NCBI RefSeq assembly: GCF_015732285.1 | Contig: NZ_WIQU01000022.1 | Location: 127,118-191,117, forward strand | Origin: Pectinatus frisingensis | Lineage (GTDB): Bacteria > Bacillota > Negativicutes > Selenomonadales > Selenomonadaceae | Reading direction: 5' to 3' | Length of the DNA: 64,000 nt | Part shown: in pieces, positions 1 to 7,631 of the stretch | Layout of the letters: every line of letters begins with the position of its first letter | Position numbering within the stretch: position 1 is the stretch's first letter | The notes under the pieces: model-generated | The model's database searches: none | Told to the model about the DNA's origin: nothing | The model's input: the letters and a program-made list of their open reading frames with translations, nothing else | Position numbers and translations under genes: made by a program

Positions 1-147
1 TTTTGTGACATGGCTATTTATTCAATGGTAAAAAATAATACTTTTAATGGCATTCCCTTACCGACGATAGCTGTGCTAAAAAAGGATGGACAAATAAAAA
101 TTGTGAAGCGTTTTGGCTATGATGATTTTAAAAACCGTCTTTCGTGA
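1..147 (+). CDS. C-terminal end of a thioredoxin-like protein (partial)
   Basis: The reading frame is open from the window edge to a TGA at 145-147, giving 48 residues. The tail contains GIPLPTIAVLKKDGQI followed by a basic stretch. That resembles the cis-proline loop, beta-4 and beta-5 strands of thioredoxin folds (x-P-T-x-x-x-x-K-D-G). The CxxC region would lie upstream, outside the window, so redox activity cannot be judged. The next gene starts inside this one, so the two are probably translationally coupled. The fold assignment rests on one short motif and is tentative. Confidence 0.45.
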   Translation, partial: FCDMAIYSMVKNNTFNGIPLPTIAVLKKDGQIKIVKRFGYDDFKNRLS

Positions 148-931
148 AAAAAATATAGTTGGTTTTGTGGAAAAAATAATTTGGTATGGGAGTGTTTTAT
201 TGGTCGGCGCCATATTATCAAATAGTGCTCAGGCAGAAGTGCGCTTGCCTGAAATGAATCCACCCGATATTCAGATTCCACAGCCTCCTGCCGTTCCGGC
301 ACCACAGCTGCCGGAAATAAAGGGTATTGATACAGATAAAATATCAGCTGAAATTAATGATCATGCAAGATCAGCAAAAGACAATGACAAAAAATCCGCT
401 GATAATGCGGCATCGGCAGATAAGAATAATTCTTCAGATGATAAAACTGGTTCTGACAAAATAAAAAATAATAAATATATTAAACATGATGATACTGACA
501 AACAGACGGATAATGACGCAACGGCAGAAGCAGAAGAAACTGGAAAGGACCAGGCTTCTGATCAGGCAAATAAAAATATTGATGCGAAGACACTTTTGTC
601 CACTGATTTTATCGGAACGATGTTTTATATTTTTGAAAAAACAGCGTTTATCGCTGTTGTAATGTGGCTGTTGCTTTTATTTATCTTTAGAAATTTGCCA
701 ATATGGAGTGAACTTTTTCTTTTTACAGCACTCAATATTATCGCCGGTGCCATATATTTTCCTTTAGTAGAAGGTTTGGATAATGGACAGTTGAATTTTT
801 ATGGGAAGATTATAACCGATAAAGATTTTTTCATTATTATAGGAACATTTGCAGCCTGCAGTCTGCTGATAACCGCTGTAATTGGACTTCTTATTGTAAT
901 GTGGGAAAAATTTTTGAAAAGGGATGATTGA
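119..931 (+). CDS. Exported or membrane protein with low-complexity charged linker and C-terminal membrane helices
   Basis: I do not recognise the family. The N-terminus is basic, then hydrophobic, ending in SNSAQA-E, a plausible signal peptidase I site near residue 40. A proline-rich segment (about residues 44-70) follows, then a roughly 100-residue D/K/N/A-rich, probably disordered linker. The C-terminal part has two or three hydrophobic stretches (around residues 170-190, 200-215 and 240-262). The start is uncertain: ATG at 119 or 122 is preferred to the in-frame TTG at 113, and no strong ribosome binding site is visible. It overlaps the end of the upstream thioredoxin-like frame and is followed with overlap-like spacing by another small gene, suggesting one operon. 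The layout recalls envelope or transfer-apparatus proteins of mobile elements, but that is a guess. Confidence 0.6.
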   Translation: MMILKTVFREKNIVGFVEKIIWYGSVLLVGAILSNSAQAEVRLPEMNPPDIQIPQPPAVPAPQLPEIKGIDTDKISAEINDHARSAKDNDKKSADNAASADKNNSSDDKTGSDKIKNNKYIKHDDTDKQTDNDATAEAEETGKDQASDQANKNIDAKTLLSTDFIGTMFYIFEKTAFIAVVMWLLLLFIFRNLPIWSELFLFTALNIIAGAIYFPLVEGLDNGQLNFYGKIITDKDFFIIIGTFAACSLLITAVIGLLIVMWEKFLKRDD

Positions 932-932
932 A

Positions 933-1238
933 ATGACAAAAATACCTAAGGGGTTATCAGACACTGATATGCTTAGAGATTGTAAAGAGCATAAGTCAAC
1001 CAGATCATTATTTGATTTAGCTGATGAATTTGATGATAATAATATTCAAAAAAGAAAACGAGTGACAGAAACTAAAGCTACTTATATTGATGACGAGCTT
1101 ACAACTGCGTTGAATAAAGAACTTTTAAAACTAAAAATTGATTTTTACAAAAAGGGAATTATTGAATATCAAATTAAATTGAAACGTGATGGTGATAATA
1201 TAATACTTTATCCACAGCAGAAAAAACATAAAAATTAG
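933..1238 (+). CDS. Hypothetical small charged protein (101 aa)
   Basis: No family is recognised. The preferred start is the ATG at 933, preceded by AAAAGGG about ten bases upstream; an in-frame ATG at 924 would leave no room for a ribosome binding site. The protein is soluble and highly charged, with a predicted helical middle (TTALNKELLKLKIDFYKKG) that could fit a small ribbon-helix-helix or coiled-coil protein, though nothing diagnostic is seen. It starts two bases after the stop of the upstream membrane-protein gene, so it is the last member of that operon. It faces the end of a small minus-strand gene. Confidence 0.55.
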   Translation: MTKIPKGLSDTDMLRDCKEHKSTRSLFDLADEFDDNNIQKRKRVTETKATYIDDELTTALNKELLKLKIDFYKKGIIEYQIKLKRDGDNIILYPQQKKHKN

Positions 1239-1242
1239 TAGA

Positions 1243-1386
1243 TCAGGCTGATTTTATCTTATACCAGTCCACATGTATCTTTGTATCTTTTATGTAGGGT
1301 TTGATGCAGGCAGCAATTGCTGCATAGCGTGCCAATACCCGTAAATCTTTTGCTTTGATGATACGGCTGTAACCTAGATGTTTCAT
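1243..1386 (-). CDS. Small basic protein (47 aa), divergent from the S24 repressor
   Basis: This short frame begins MKHLGYSRIIKAKDLRVLAR and ends KIKSA. An excellent ribosome binding site, GAGGAGG, precedes its ATG (reverse strand, just above 1386). It is arranged head-to-head with the repressor gene at 1579, the place where phage-like modules often keep a Cro-like or early gene. No helix-turn-helix is certain in so short a protein, but it is basic with two amphipathic segments. The shared promoter motif suggests the repressor controls it. Function unknown. Confidence 0.6.
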   Translation of the reverse strand: MKHLGYSRIIKAKDLRVLARYAAIAACIKPYIKDTKIHVDWYKIKSA

Positions 1387-1432
1387 TACAAAATCCTCCT
1401 CGTTATATTGACGTTTAGTTTTGTTAAATAAA

Positions 1433-1443
1433 ATGTTCGGAAA
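1433..1443 (-). promoter_or_regulatory. Candidate repressor operator, copy 1
   Basis: On the minus strand this reads TTTCCGAACAT, identical to the copy at 1532-1542. It lies between a possible -35 (TTGTCT, about 1450-1455) and a weak -10 of the small minus-strand gene. The half-site CGAACAT is also half of the known Gram-positive SOS box, but no full SOS palindrome is present. The operator role is inferred from the repeat and its placement. Confidence 0.55.
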
Positions 1444-1525
1444 TCTTTATAGACAATAATACAATATAAGGTAAATTTTGGCAAGTCTTTTTTCATCTTT
1501 ATGAATTTTTTATTGCTGTTTATTG

Positions 1526-1554
1526 TTGATTTTTCCGAACATATTAAGTATACT
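1526..1554 (+). promoter_or_regulatory. Repressor promoter with operator copy 2 in the spacer
   Basis: The -35 is TTGATT (1526-1531) and the -10 is TATACT (1549-1554), separated by 17 bp. The motif TTTCCGAACAT fills 1532-1542 of the spacer, so a bound regulator would block RNA polymerase. This fits autoregulation of the S24 repressor gene downstream. A GGAGG ribosome binding site follows at 1566-1570. Confidence 0.65.
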
Positions 1555-1578
1555 AAATAAAAACTGGAGGTTTAAACT

Positions 1579-2193
1579 ATGACTGATTTTTCCGAAAAAC
1601 TGCATGAGTATATGATTGCTGCAGGAATAAACCAAACTAAATTATCACGTGTTACAGGGATAAACAAATCTTCAATATGTGAATACTTGTCAGGCAGTTA
1701 TGAACCTAAACAAAAAAATGTCTTAAAAATCGCTGCTGCTTTGAATATTCCACCGGAACATTTTTGGGGAATGCAGTTATCATCACAGGTTAAGAATGCT
1801 GATAATGACTCAGTGAGAAAAATTCCGTTGATAGGGCGTATAGCTGCCGGGAGGCCTATTTTAGCGGTGCAGGACTTTGATGAATATATTCCGTGCTGTG
1901 ATAATATAAAGGCTGATTTTTGTCTGCGTATTTCAGGTGACAGTATGATAAACGCCAGAATATATGATGGAGATATTGTTTTTATTCGCGAACAGGCAGA
2001 AGTGAATGACGGAGAGATTGCTGCCGTACTGATAGATGACAGCACTACTTTGAAGCGGGTGTATAAATATGGCAGCATGATTCAACTACGTTCAGAGAAT
2101 CCTAAGTATAAGCCAATGGAGTTTAACAGAAATAATTGCAGCGATATACGTATTCTTGGCAAGGCTGTTGCTTTGCTGGGAAGTGTAATATAA
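1579..2193 (+). CDS. Phage-type transcriptional repressor, XRE HTH plus S24 (LexA-like) peptidase domain
   Basis: The N-terminal 65 residues form an XRE/Cro-CI helix-turn-helix (INQTKLSRVTGINKSSICEY). The C-terminal half is an S24 autopeptidase: the cleavage-type dipeptide lies in GRIAAGRP (about residue 93), the catalytic serine in RISGDSM (about residue 121) and the catalytic lysine in DSTTLKRV (about residue 158). Such CI/LexA-like repressors cleave themselves when RecA filaments form, releasing stress-inducible genes. At 204 aa it has the usual length. It is divergent from a 47-codon gene, with a shared candidate operator in both promoters. It could be a relic of a prophage or integrative element, or a chromosomal stress regulator. 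No integrase or phage structural gene is visible in the window. Confidence 0.9.
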   Translation: MTDFSEKLHEYMIAAGINQTKLSRVTGINKSSICEYLSGSYEPKQKNVLKIAAALNIPPEHFWGMQLSSQVKNADNDSVRKIPLIGRIAAGRPILAVQDFDEYIPCCDNIKADFCLRISGDSMINARIYDGDIVFIREQAEVNDGEIAAVLIDDSTTLKRVYKYGSMIQLRSENPKYKPMEFNRNNCSDIRILGKAVALLGSVI

Positions 2194-2350
2194 GTAATAT
2201 AATATGGAGATAGCAATAACTATTAAAAATTTATTTGCAGTAAAAATAAAAGGGCAACTGTTTTGTTAAACTGGTTATACAATTTAGTATGCCGGAGGAC
2301 GAAGTGGCAATAAGGTTAGCTGCCGGGATTTTATAAGAGGTATTAGTTAG

Positions 2351-2695
2351 ATGGATAAATCATTAATAAAAGATCAAGTTAAATTATTTAGGAAATTTAC
2401 TAATTCATGTGTCTGCAATGTCAAAGCTGCCATGAATATATACGGAATTAAAAATGAACCGGCTGATTCTTTGGTTTTAGCATATATTTGTCAGGCGCAT
2501 GCTTGCGCAAAGCAGATTCAATTGATGGCGGCAATATTGGACACTAAAGAATATGATGTATTCTATAATGCGTTTATTGTGTTTAATACGACTTTTATGC
2601 GAGTGGCGGTAACTGGACAAGACGCAGATAAAATAGATAACAAATATAATCTTTTTTTGGAAGCTTTTAGTAAGTTGACGTTCATTGATGATTGA
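2351..2695 (+). CDS. Hypothetical helical protein (114 aa)
   Basis: Family not recognised. An AGAGG ribosome binding site lies about ten bases before the ATG. The sequence is mostly predicted helix, with four cysteines in the first half (SCVCNVKAAM and AYICQAHACAKQ). The spacing is not a classical zinc finger, although a metal site is possible. There is no signal peptide and no membrane helix. It sits alone between the S24 repressor and a TetR gene; the 157 bp upstream (2194-2350) hold nothing I can identify. Confidence 0.55.
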   Translation: MDKSLIKDQVKLFRKFTNSCVCNVKAAMNIYGIKNEPADSLVLAYICQAHACAKQIQLMAAILDTKEYDVFYNAFIVFNTTFMRVAVTGQDADKIDNKYNLFLEAFSKLTFIDD

Positions 2696-2766
2696 CGGCG
2701 AATATTTGATATAAAGTGCATTATTAAAGAGAGTATTTATCTGGTGAGAATAAATGAGGAATAAAA

Positions 2767-3375
2767 ATGCAGGAAAAATTGACTAAACGGGAAAGCAAAA
2801 AAATTCAATCTAAAAAGACCATAATTGAGTCAGCAACGCGATTATTTGCTGAAAATGGACTGGCTGAAACATCTATTGCAGATATAATGAAAGAAGCCAA
2901 ACTTGGGTTGGGGACTTTTTATAATTATTTTGACTCCAAGGAAAGCTTGCTGAAAGATTTATTAAACCAGTTGGCAGAAGATATTCGCAGTTCATTTTCT
3001 TCGATTTCCCGCACACAAAAAACCTATGCCGGTATTCTTGAGACTGTTGTCACGGAAACGGCAGCATTGCTTGATAAAAATCGTTTTGTTCTGCCATTAT
3101 TTATGAAAGCGGCCGATAAAAGTGCACTGCCGCGTGATTTTGAACACGAAAGCGGTGCAGCGCCATTGTTTAAATACATATTTGACGGTATTATAAAAAA
3201 GGGACAGGAAACCGGTGAATTCCGCAGGGATATTCCGGCTGAAGTAATTACGGAAATGTTTCATTCTATATTCCAGGCAGCATCGTTTAGCAGTCTGCCA
3301 GTTCCATTTTGTGAGAATGTCCATTATAAAGTACTGATAATACTTGATGGTTTAAAAATAAAGCAGGAGAAATGA
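2767..3375 (+). CDS. TetR/AcrR family transcriptional regulator
   Basis: The N-terminal domain (about residues 15-62) has the TetR signature: IIESATRLFAENGLAETSIA, followed by the recognition-helix segment LGLGTFYNYFDSKESLL. The rest is an all-helical ligand and dimer domain of ordinary size (202 aa). Such proteins repress a neighbouring exporter or enzyme gene, but the neighbours here (an orphan small protein and a decayed gene) do not reveal the target. GAGGA precedes the ATG. The last codons lie inside a bidirectional terminator hairpin, so the final residues LKIKQEK are dictated by the palindrome. Confidence 0.9.
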   Translation: MQEKLTKRESKKIQSKKTIIESATRLFAENGLAETSIADIMKEAKLGLGTFYNYFDSKESLLKDLLNQLAEDIRSSFSSISRTQKTYAGILETVVTETAALLDKNRFVLPLFMKAADKSALPRDFEHESGAAPLFKYIFDGIIKKGQETGEFRRDIPAEVITEMFHSIFQAASFSSLPVPFCENVHYKVLIILDGLKIKQEK

Positions 3376-3404
3376 GTAATTCTCATTTCTCCTGCTTTAT
3401 TTTT
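3354..3404. terminator. Bidirectional intrinsic terminator overlapping the TetR stop codon
   Basis: Inverted arms at 3354-3376 and 3382-3404 are perfectly complementary around a TAATT loop, with A and T runs on the two sides, so the hairpin can end transcription on either strand. The TetR stop codon lies in the left arm and the stop of a decayed minus-strand frame lies in the right arm. Confidence 0.9.
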
Positions 3405-3580
3405 AAATTGAGTGCGCCCAGCATAGGCGCATTAATGGGTGAAAGTTCCGAGTGCAGGTTAATAGTGCTAAGCATATAACTGTCTATTGCAAGGCGGAAT
3501 TTAAAATAAACCAAGGGCAAATCTCCGGTCCGATAAACAAAGCCTACATATAAGGCAGGAAGAATAGGGCAGGTTGTCCA
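3383..3580 (-). pseudogene. Decayed gene remnant, possibly C-terminus of a BadF-type sugar kinase
   Basis: On the minus strand a 65-codon frame without a start runs from about 3580 to a TGA at 3383-3385. It contains PALYVGFVYRTGDLPLVYF and ends SPINAPMLGALNLKIKQEK. The pattern G-x-V-[FY]-x-x-G, then L-x-P-I-x-x-P-x-x-GAL, resembles the last 50 residues of BadF/BadG-type ATPases such as N-acetylglucosamine kinase. Upstream, other frames on the same strand look coding-like (YLPGLGTMQYQFGLMDNLPY in one) but shift between frames, as expected after indels. I therefore call it a pseudogene. The family match is tentative. Confidence 0.4.
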
Positions 3581-3685
3581 TCAAACCAAATTGATATTGC
3601 ATAGTACCTAGACCCGGTAAATATTGATTTATTGAAAAAAAAGTATAATAAACATTTATTTTTTGCTGTCTGAATTGTGATAAGT

Positions 3686-5560
3686 TCAGTTTTTAAGAGG
3701 TTTTTTTAATGCGGCTAAAATTGCCATTCCAACTATAGAACCAATTAATATAGATAAAATATACATTAGTGGATTACCGATAGTGGGTACTACGAAGATT
3801 CCTCCATGCGGTGCGCGCAGAGTGCAGGAAAAAGCCATTGATAAAGCGCCGGCTGTTGCTGAACCGATTATACAAGATGGCAGTACGCGCAGCGGATCAC
3901 TGGCGGCAAAAGGAATAGCTCCTTCGGTGATAAAGGACAGGCCCATTACATAATTACTGACAGCGGATTTACGTTCGTTTTCCGTAAAACGATTTTTAAA
4001 GAATGTGCTGCACAGAGCAATGGCTAAGGGCGGTACCATTCCACCGGCCATGACTGAAGCCATTATACCGTATTCACCGCTGGCCAGCATGCCGGTGCCG
4101 ATAACATAAGCGGCTTTATTGACAGGACCTCCCATATCAACAGACATCATGCCGCCTAATATGGCACCAATCAATATGCGACTGCTCATGTCCATGTTTT
4201 TTAATGTGTCGATGAGCCAGGCATTTAAAGCACTTACAGGTGGATTAATAATAAATTGAATGAGAATGCCCATTAATAATACACCGAATAATGGATAAAT
4301 AAGAATAGTTTTTATACCTTCTAATGAATCAGGTAATACCGTGCAAATTCTTTTTAGGCCGATAATGATATATCCGGCAGCAAAACCAGCCAATAAAGCA
4401 CCTAGAAAACCTGAACCGCCTGAGTTGGCCATCGCTCCACCAACAAATCCGGCAACAAGCCCGGGTCTGTCGGCAATGCTCATAGCAATAAATCCAGATA
4501 AAACCGGCAGCATAAAACCGAAAGATACGCCGCCAATTCCTTTGAAAAAGGCTGCTAGTGGAGTGTTCGAGCCAAAATTAGCCGGATTGGCCGGATCAAA
4601 AGGATCAACTAAAAATGCCAAAGCAATCAAAATACCACCGCCTACGACAAATGGCAGCATGTGTGAAACACCATTCATCAAATGCTTATATATCTGGCGG
4701 CCGACTGATTCTGATTCGGAAGAAGGTGCTTCATAGGTGTCTTCGTCATGGCGATAAATTGGTACTTTACCGCTTAATGCTGTATCCAAAAGTTCATCAG
4801 CTTTGTTAATTCCATCAGATACTTTGGTTATTAGTACGGGACGACCATTGAATCTCGCCATAGGGACATTTTTATCAGCAGCTATAATGATACATTTAGC
4901 TGTCTTTATTTCAGCAGGGCTTAATGTGTCTTTTGTACCGCCAGAGCCTTCTGTTTCCACTTTTATTTTTATATTACGTTTTTGGGCATGTTGTTCGAGG
5001 CTTTCTGCTGCCATATAAGTATGGGCAATTCCAGTAGGACATGCCGTTACTGCCAGCACATCGTATGATCCCTTACTGGGTACTGCCAGTTTTACAGCAG
5101 TTTTTTGCGATTCTTTTTCATCAATTAGTCTGAGAAATTCATCTGCTGTTTCTGCATGGATCAAAGCTTCTTTAAAATCATTGTCCATAAGCATGGCAGC
5201 AAGCATACTGAGCATTTTCAAGTGTTCATCATCAGCTGATTTTGGTGCGGCGATAAGGAAAAAAAGCCGTGCCGGGCGATTATCCAATGAAGCAAAATCA
5301 ACACCGCCTTTTACGACCATTGCAGTCAGTCCGGCTGTTTTTACTGCATTACTCTTAGCATGTGGTGTTGCAATCCCGTCACCAAGACCGGTGGTGCCGG
5401 AAGCTTCTCTGTCTAATACGGCTTTTTTATAAGCAGCTTTGTCTGTTAATATACCTGTTTTGTCCATGAGTTCGACCAAGATGTCTATTGCTTCATTTTT
5501 ATTAGATGGTTGGGCATTAAGCAGGATGCCGTCTTTTTTTAATAGATCTGTGATTCTCAT
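3686..5560 (-). CDS. fruA: Fructose PTS transporter, fused EIIA-EIIB-EIIC
   Basis: The protein imports fructose and phosphorylates it to fructose 1-phosphate. The domains run in order: EIIA-Fru (about residues 1-150) with the phosphorylated histidine in GIATPHAKS (His67); EIIB-Fru (about 165-265) with the phosphorylated cysteine in AVTACPTGIAHT (Cys174); and EIIC (about 285-620) with multiple membrane helices beginning at MNGVSHMLPFVVGGGI. At 624 aa it is a complete A-B-C fusion as in Bacillus FruA. It is the last gene of fruR-fruK-fruA, 18 bp after fruK, and makes the substrate of FruK. Confidence 0.97.
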   Translation of the reverse strand: MRITDLLKKDGILLNAQPSNKNEAIDILVELMDKTGILTDKAAYKKAVLDREASGTTGLGDGIATPHAKSNAVKTAGLTAMVVKGGVDFASLDNRPARLFFLIAAPKSADDEHLKMLSMLAAMLMDNDFKEALIHAETADEFLRLIDEKESQKTAVKLAVPSKGSYDVLAVTACPTGIAHTYMAAESLEQHAQKRNIKIKVETEGSGGTKDTLSPAEIKTAKCIIIAADKNVPMARFNGRPVLITKVSDGINKADELLDTALSGKVPIYRHDEDTYEAPSSESESVGRQIYKHLMNGVSHMLPFVVGGGILIALAFLVDPFDPANPANFGSNTPLAAFFKGIGGVSFGFMLPVLSGFIAMSIADRPGLVAGFVGGAMANSGGSGFLGALLAGFAAGYIIIGLKRICTVLPDSLEGIKTILIYPLFGVLLMGILIQFIINPPVSALNAWLIDTLKNMDMSSRILIGAILGGMMSVDMGGPVNKAAYVIGTGMLASGEYGIMASVMAGGMVPPLAIALCSTFFKNRFTENERKSAVSNYVMGLSFITEGAIPFAASDPLRVLPSCIIGSATAGALSMAFSCTLRAPHGGIFVVPTIGNPLMYILSILIGSIVGMAILAALKKPLKN

Positions 5561-5578
5561 TGATGTACCCCCTAAAAA

Positions 5579-6490
5579 TTAAATAATTATATTTTGCATT
5601 AAAGCGTTTACTTCAGCTTTTGTAGCTAGATTGTCAGAAAAAGCAGATGCTGAACCAGCAGCTATTCCCATGCGAAAAGCTGTTTTGTAATCACCGGAGT
5701 AAATATAACCGGCAAGAAATCCAGCGACCATCGAATCACCGGCACCAACAGAATTGACAAGTTTGCCGATTGGAGCCGGTGCTGTCAGACAATCCCCGTC
5801 CTGTGTTAATAAAATTGCTCCCTTGCTGCCGCGGGAGATGAGTATATTACGGGCACCGCGTTGCTGCAGTATAGATGCATGTTTAATTAGTTCATCGGTG
5901 GAAGTTAATTCTTTATTAAATATACCGCTCAATTCATGGTTATTAGGCTTAATTAAAAACGGTTTATATTCGAGGACATTGAGCAGTAATTTCCCTTCGG
6001 CATCTACAACAAAATTTATTTGCTTATCTGTCAGACGCTGTAGAATTTTTTCGTAAATATTATTAGGTAAAAAGCTGGGGATGCTGCCGGCAAGAACAAG
6101 ATAATCATTAGACTGTAGGGAATCCAATTTATCAAATAATGCATCGATAGCCTGTGGTGGAATATTTGGACCTTGTCCGTTTATTTCTGTTTCCATATCA
6201 GCTTTTATTTTTACGTTTATACGAGAATTACCATGAGTTAAATTTATAAAATCGCAAGTGCAGTGAAAATCGTTTTTTAATTGTCGTTCAATTTCTCTAC
6301 CGGTAAAACCGGCGGTGAAACCGGAAGTTATACTGGCAACTCCCAGATTTTTTAAAACGATGGATACATTTATTCCCTTACCGCCGCAAAGTATTTTTTC
6401 GTATTTTAAACGATTTATTCGACCGGTATTGAAAGAATCAAGGCGGACTATATAGTCAAGGGAAGGATTAAAAGTAACAGTATATATCAT
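5579..6490 (-). CDS. fruK: 1-phosphofructokinase (PfkB family)
   Basis: It phosphorylates the fructose 1-phosphate made by FruA to fructose 1,6-bisphosphate. The sequence begins MIYTVTFNPSLDYIVRL, has the PfkB signature 1 region (GGKGINVS) and the C-terminal PfkB motif NSVGAGDSMVAGFLAG with the catalytic aspartate of the GAGD box. An upstream in-frame ATG would add 18 residues, but the start at 6490 has AAAGGAG at proper distance and matches the family, giving 303 aa. It lies between fruR and fruA in one operon. Confidence 0.96.
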   Translation of the reverse strand: MIYTVTFNPSLDYIVRLDSFNTGRINRLKYEKILCGGKGINVSIVLKNLGVASITSGFTAGFTGREIERQLKNDFHCTCDFINLTHGNSRINVKIKADMETEINGQGPNIPPQAIDALFDKLDSLQSNDYLVLAGSIPSFLPNNIYEKILQRLTDKQINFVVDAEGKLLLNVLEYKPFLIKPNNHELSGIFNKELTSTDELIKHASILQQRGARNILISRGSKGAILLTQDGDCLTAPAPIGKLVNSVGAGDSMVAGFLAGYIYSGDYKTAFRMGIAAGSASAFSDNLATKAEVNALMQNIII

Positions 6491-6547
6491 GATGACTCCT
6501 TTCGATTGGGGAAGCGTAACTGTGGTTACGGGGAATTCGGACAATAA

Positions 6548-7288
6548 TTATCCGGCAACAACAATGTCATAATGCGCATATGTTTCATCAGGTTGTTTAT
6601 TAGTGATTACCGTGACTTTATCCAGTGAAGAAAAACTAAAAGGAGTAATTTTACCGAATTTGGAATTATCAGCTAATATATAAGCTTTTTTGCAATGGTT
6701 TATTGCGGTTTCCTTCATCATAGCTTCTTCGTCAGTAGGAGTGGTGAGACCGGCTTTGATACTTACGCCGTTCGTACCGAAGAAACCGATAGTAAAGTTA
6801 TAACGGCGGAGATTTTCTACGGCGGAGGCGCCAACTGTCGCATAAGTCACAAGTTTCATAGTGCCACCGATTATTGTAGTGGTAAAACCATGACTGATCA
6901 GTTGTACGGCATGTGAAGCATCATTAGTTATGTAAACGGCATCTTTTTCCTGAAGATATTTCAATAATAGTTCCGTGGTAGTTCCTGCATCAATGTAAAC
7001 GATATCTTTTGCTTTTATAAGTTTGGCAGCGGTAATGGCAATTAATTCTTTTTCACTGACATGGACAGTTTTCCTAATTTCAACTTTATCTTCAGTGGTA
7101 GTGTAATCTTCGGCAGACATTGCTCCACCGTATACTTTTATCAGTGAACCTTTGGTATGCAAAACGTTTATATCACGTCGTACAGTTGCCTCTGATGCCT
7201 GTAAAAGTTTAGATAATTCTGCAACGCTTACTGACTGCTTATGATTTAATAATTGAATGATTTTGGCGTACCGTTGTGCTGCTAACAT
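6548..7288 (-). CDS. fruR: DeoR-family fructose operon repressor
   Basis: It has an N-terminal DeoR winged helix (about residues 1-57; SVAELSKLLQASEATVRRDI) and a C-terminal DeoRC sugar-phosphate sensing domain with DAGTTTELLLKYL and ILADNSKFGK. The length (246 aa) is typical. As first gene of the fru operon it most likely represses its own promoter and is relieved by fructose 1-phosphate. The promoter upstream carries phased repeats that fit its operator. Confidence 0.95.
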   Translation of the reverse strand: MLAAQRYAKIIQLLNHKQSVSVAELSKLLQASEATVRRDINVLHTKGSLIKVYGGAMSAEDYTTTEDKVEIRKTVHVSEKELIAITAAKLIKAKDIVYIDAGTTTELLLKYLQEKDAVYITNDASHAVQLISHGFTTTIIGGTMKLVTYATVGASAVENLRRYNFTIGFFGTNGVSIKAGLTTPTDEEAMMKETAINHCKKAYILADNSKFGKITPFSFSSLDKVTVITNKQPDETYAHYDIVVAG

Positions 7289-7310
7289 TTTTATCCCTCA
7301 TTTCAAGTAA

Positions 7311-7354
7311 ATTATACAATCAAAGTAACTCATAGTCAATCAAAATAAATCAAA
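7311..7354 (-). promoter_or_regulatory. fruRKA promoter with phased TTTGAT repeats (candidate FruR operator)
   Basis: On the minus strand the -35 is TTGACT (7334-7339) and the -10 is TATAAT (7311-7316), spacer 17 bp. Three direct copies of ATCAAA on the plus strand start at 7319, 7339 and 7349, that is 20 and 10 bp apart, one face of the helix. Two overlap the promoter core. DeoR-family repressors commonly bind such spaced T-rich repeats, so this is a good candidate operator. Confidence 0.75.
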
Positions 7355-7494
7355 TAGTGAAATGATTTATTTTATTAAACTAATTTTTACAATTTACAGC
7401 TGTACAATTTTTTAGAAATACTATATAATAAATAATGTAATTTGTTTAGTTATGGCGATTAATATTTCATTTAAAGATAATTGTCATGCTAAAA

Positions 7495-7595
7495 ACCGTG
7501 GGACACACGGAGTTAGCTCGTTTCGGCTGACGGCATTAGCTGTATCGAACGAGAAGCCCTGCTTTAATGAACAGTGAGAAGCAGGAGCATGTCAC
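7495..7595 (+). ncRNA. Orphan IS605-type tnpB 3' tail with omega-RNA scaffold
   Basis: The codons from 7495 to the TGA at 7528-7530 read TVGHTELARFG, which matches the typical C-terminal tail of IS200/IS605 TnpB proteins (N-T-V-G-H-T-E). The DNA has the standard features of the TnpB right end: hairpin CCGTG/CACGG, then CTCGTT...AACGAG, then GAAGCCCTGCTT...AAGCAGG, ending CATGTCAC. This right-end transcript is the omega-RNA scaffold that guides TnpB, with the guide read from the flank after 7595. No tnpB body, tnpA or clear left end is present upstream, so this is a remnant or a solo element. Recognition is from memory of the family. Confidence 0.75.
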
Positions 7596-7631
7596 CAGCC
7601 TATACCTGCATAACATTAATGGGGTGATTTG

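Noticed and set aside
1433..1542. A true SOS (LexA) box at the repressor promoters
   Set aside because: Only the half-site CGAACAT is present; the second half does not match, so an operator of the local repressor is more likely.
2194..2350. Tiny frames with partial ribosome binding sites (for example a ten-codon frame near 2304)
   Set aside because: Too short and unsupported to call.
4341..5432. Plus-strand frames opposite fruA
   Set aside because: Antisense shadows of a clear PTS gene; rich in P, A and S as expected from the reverse complement.
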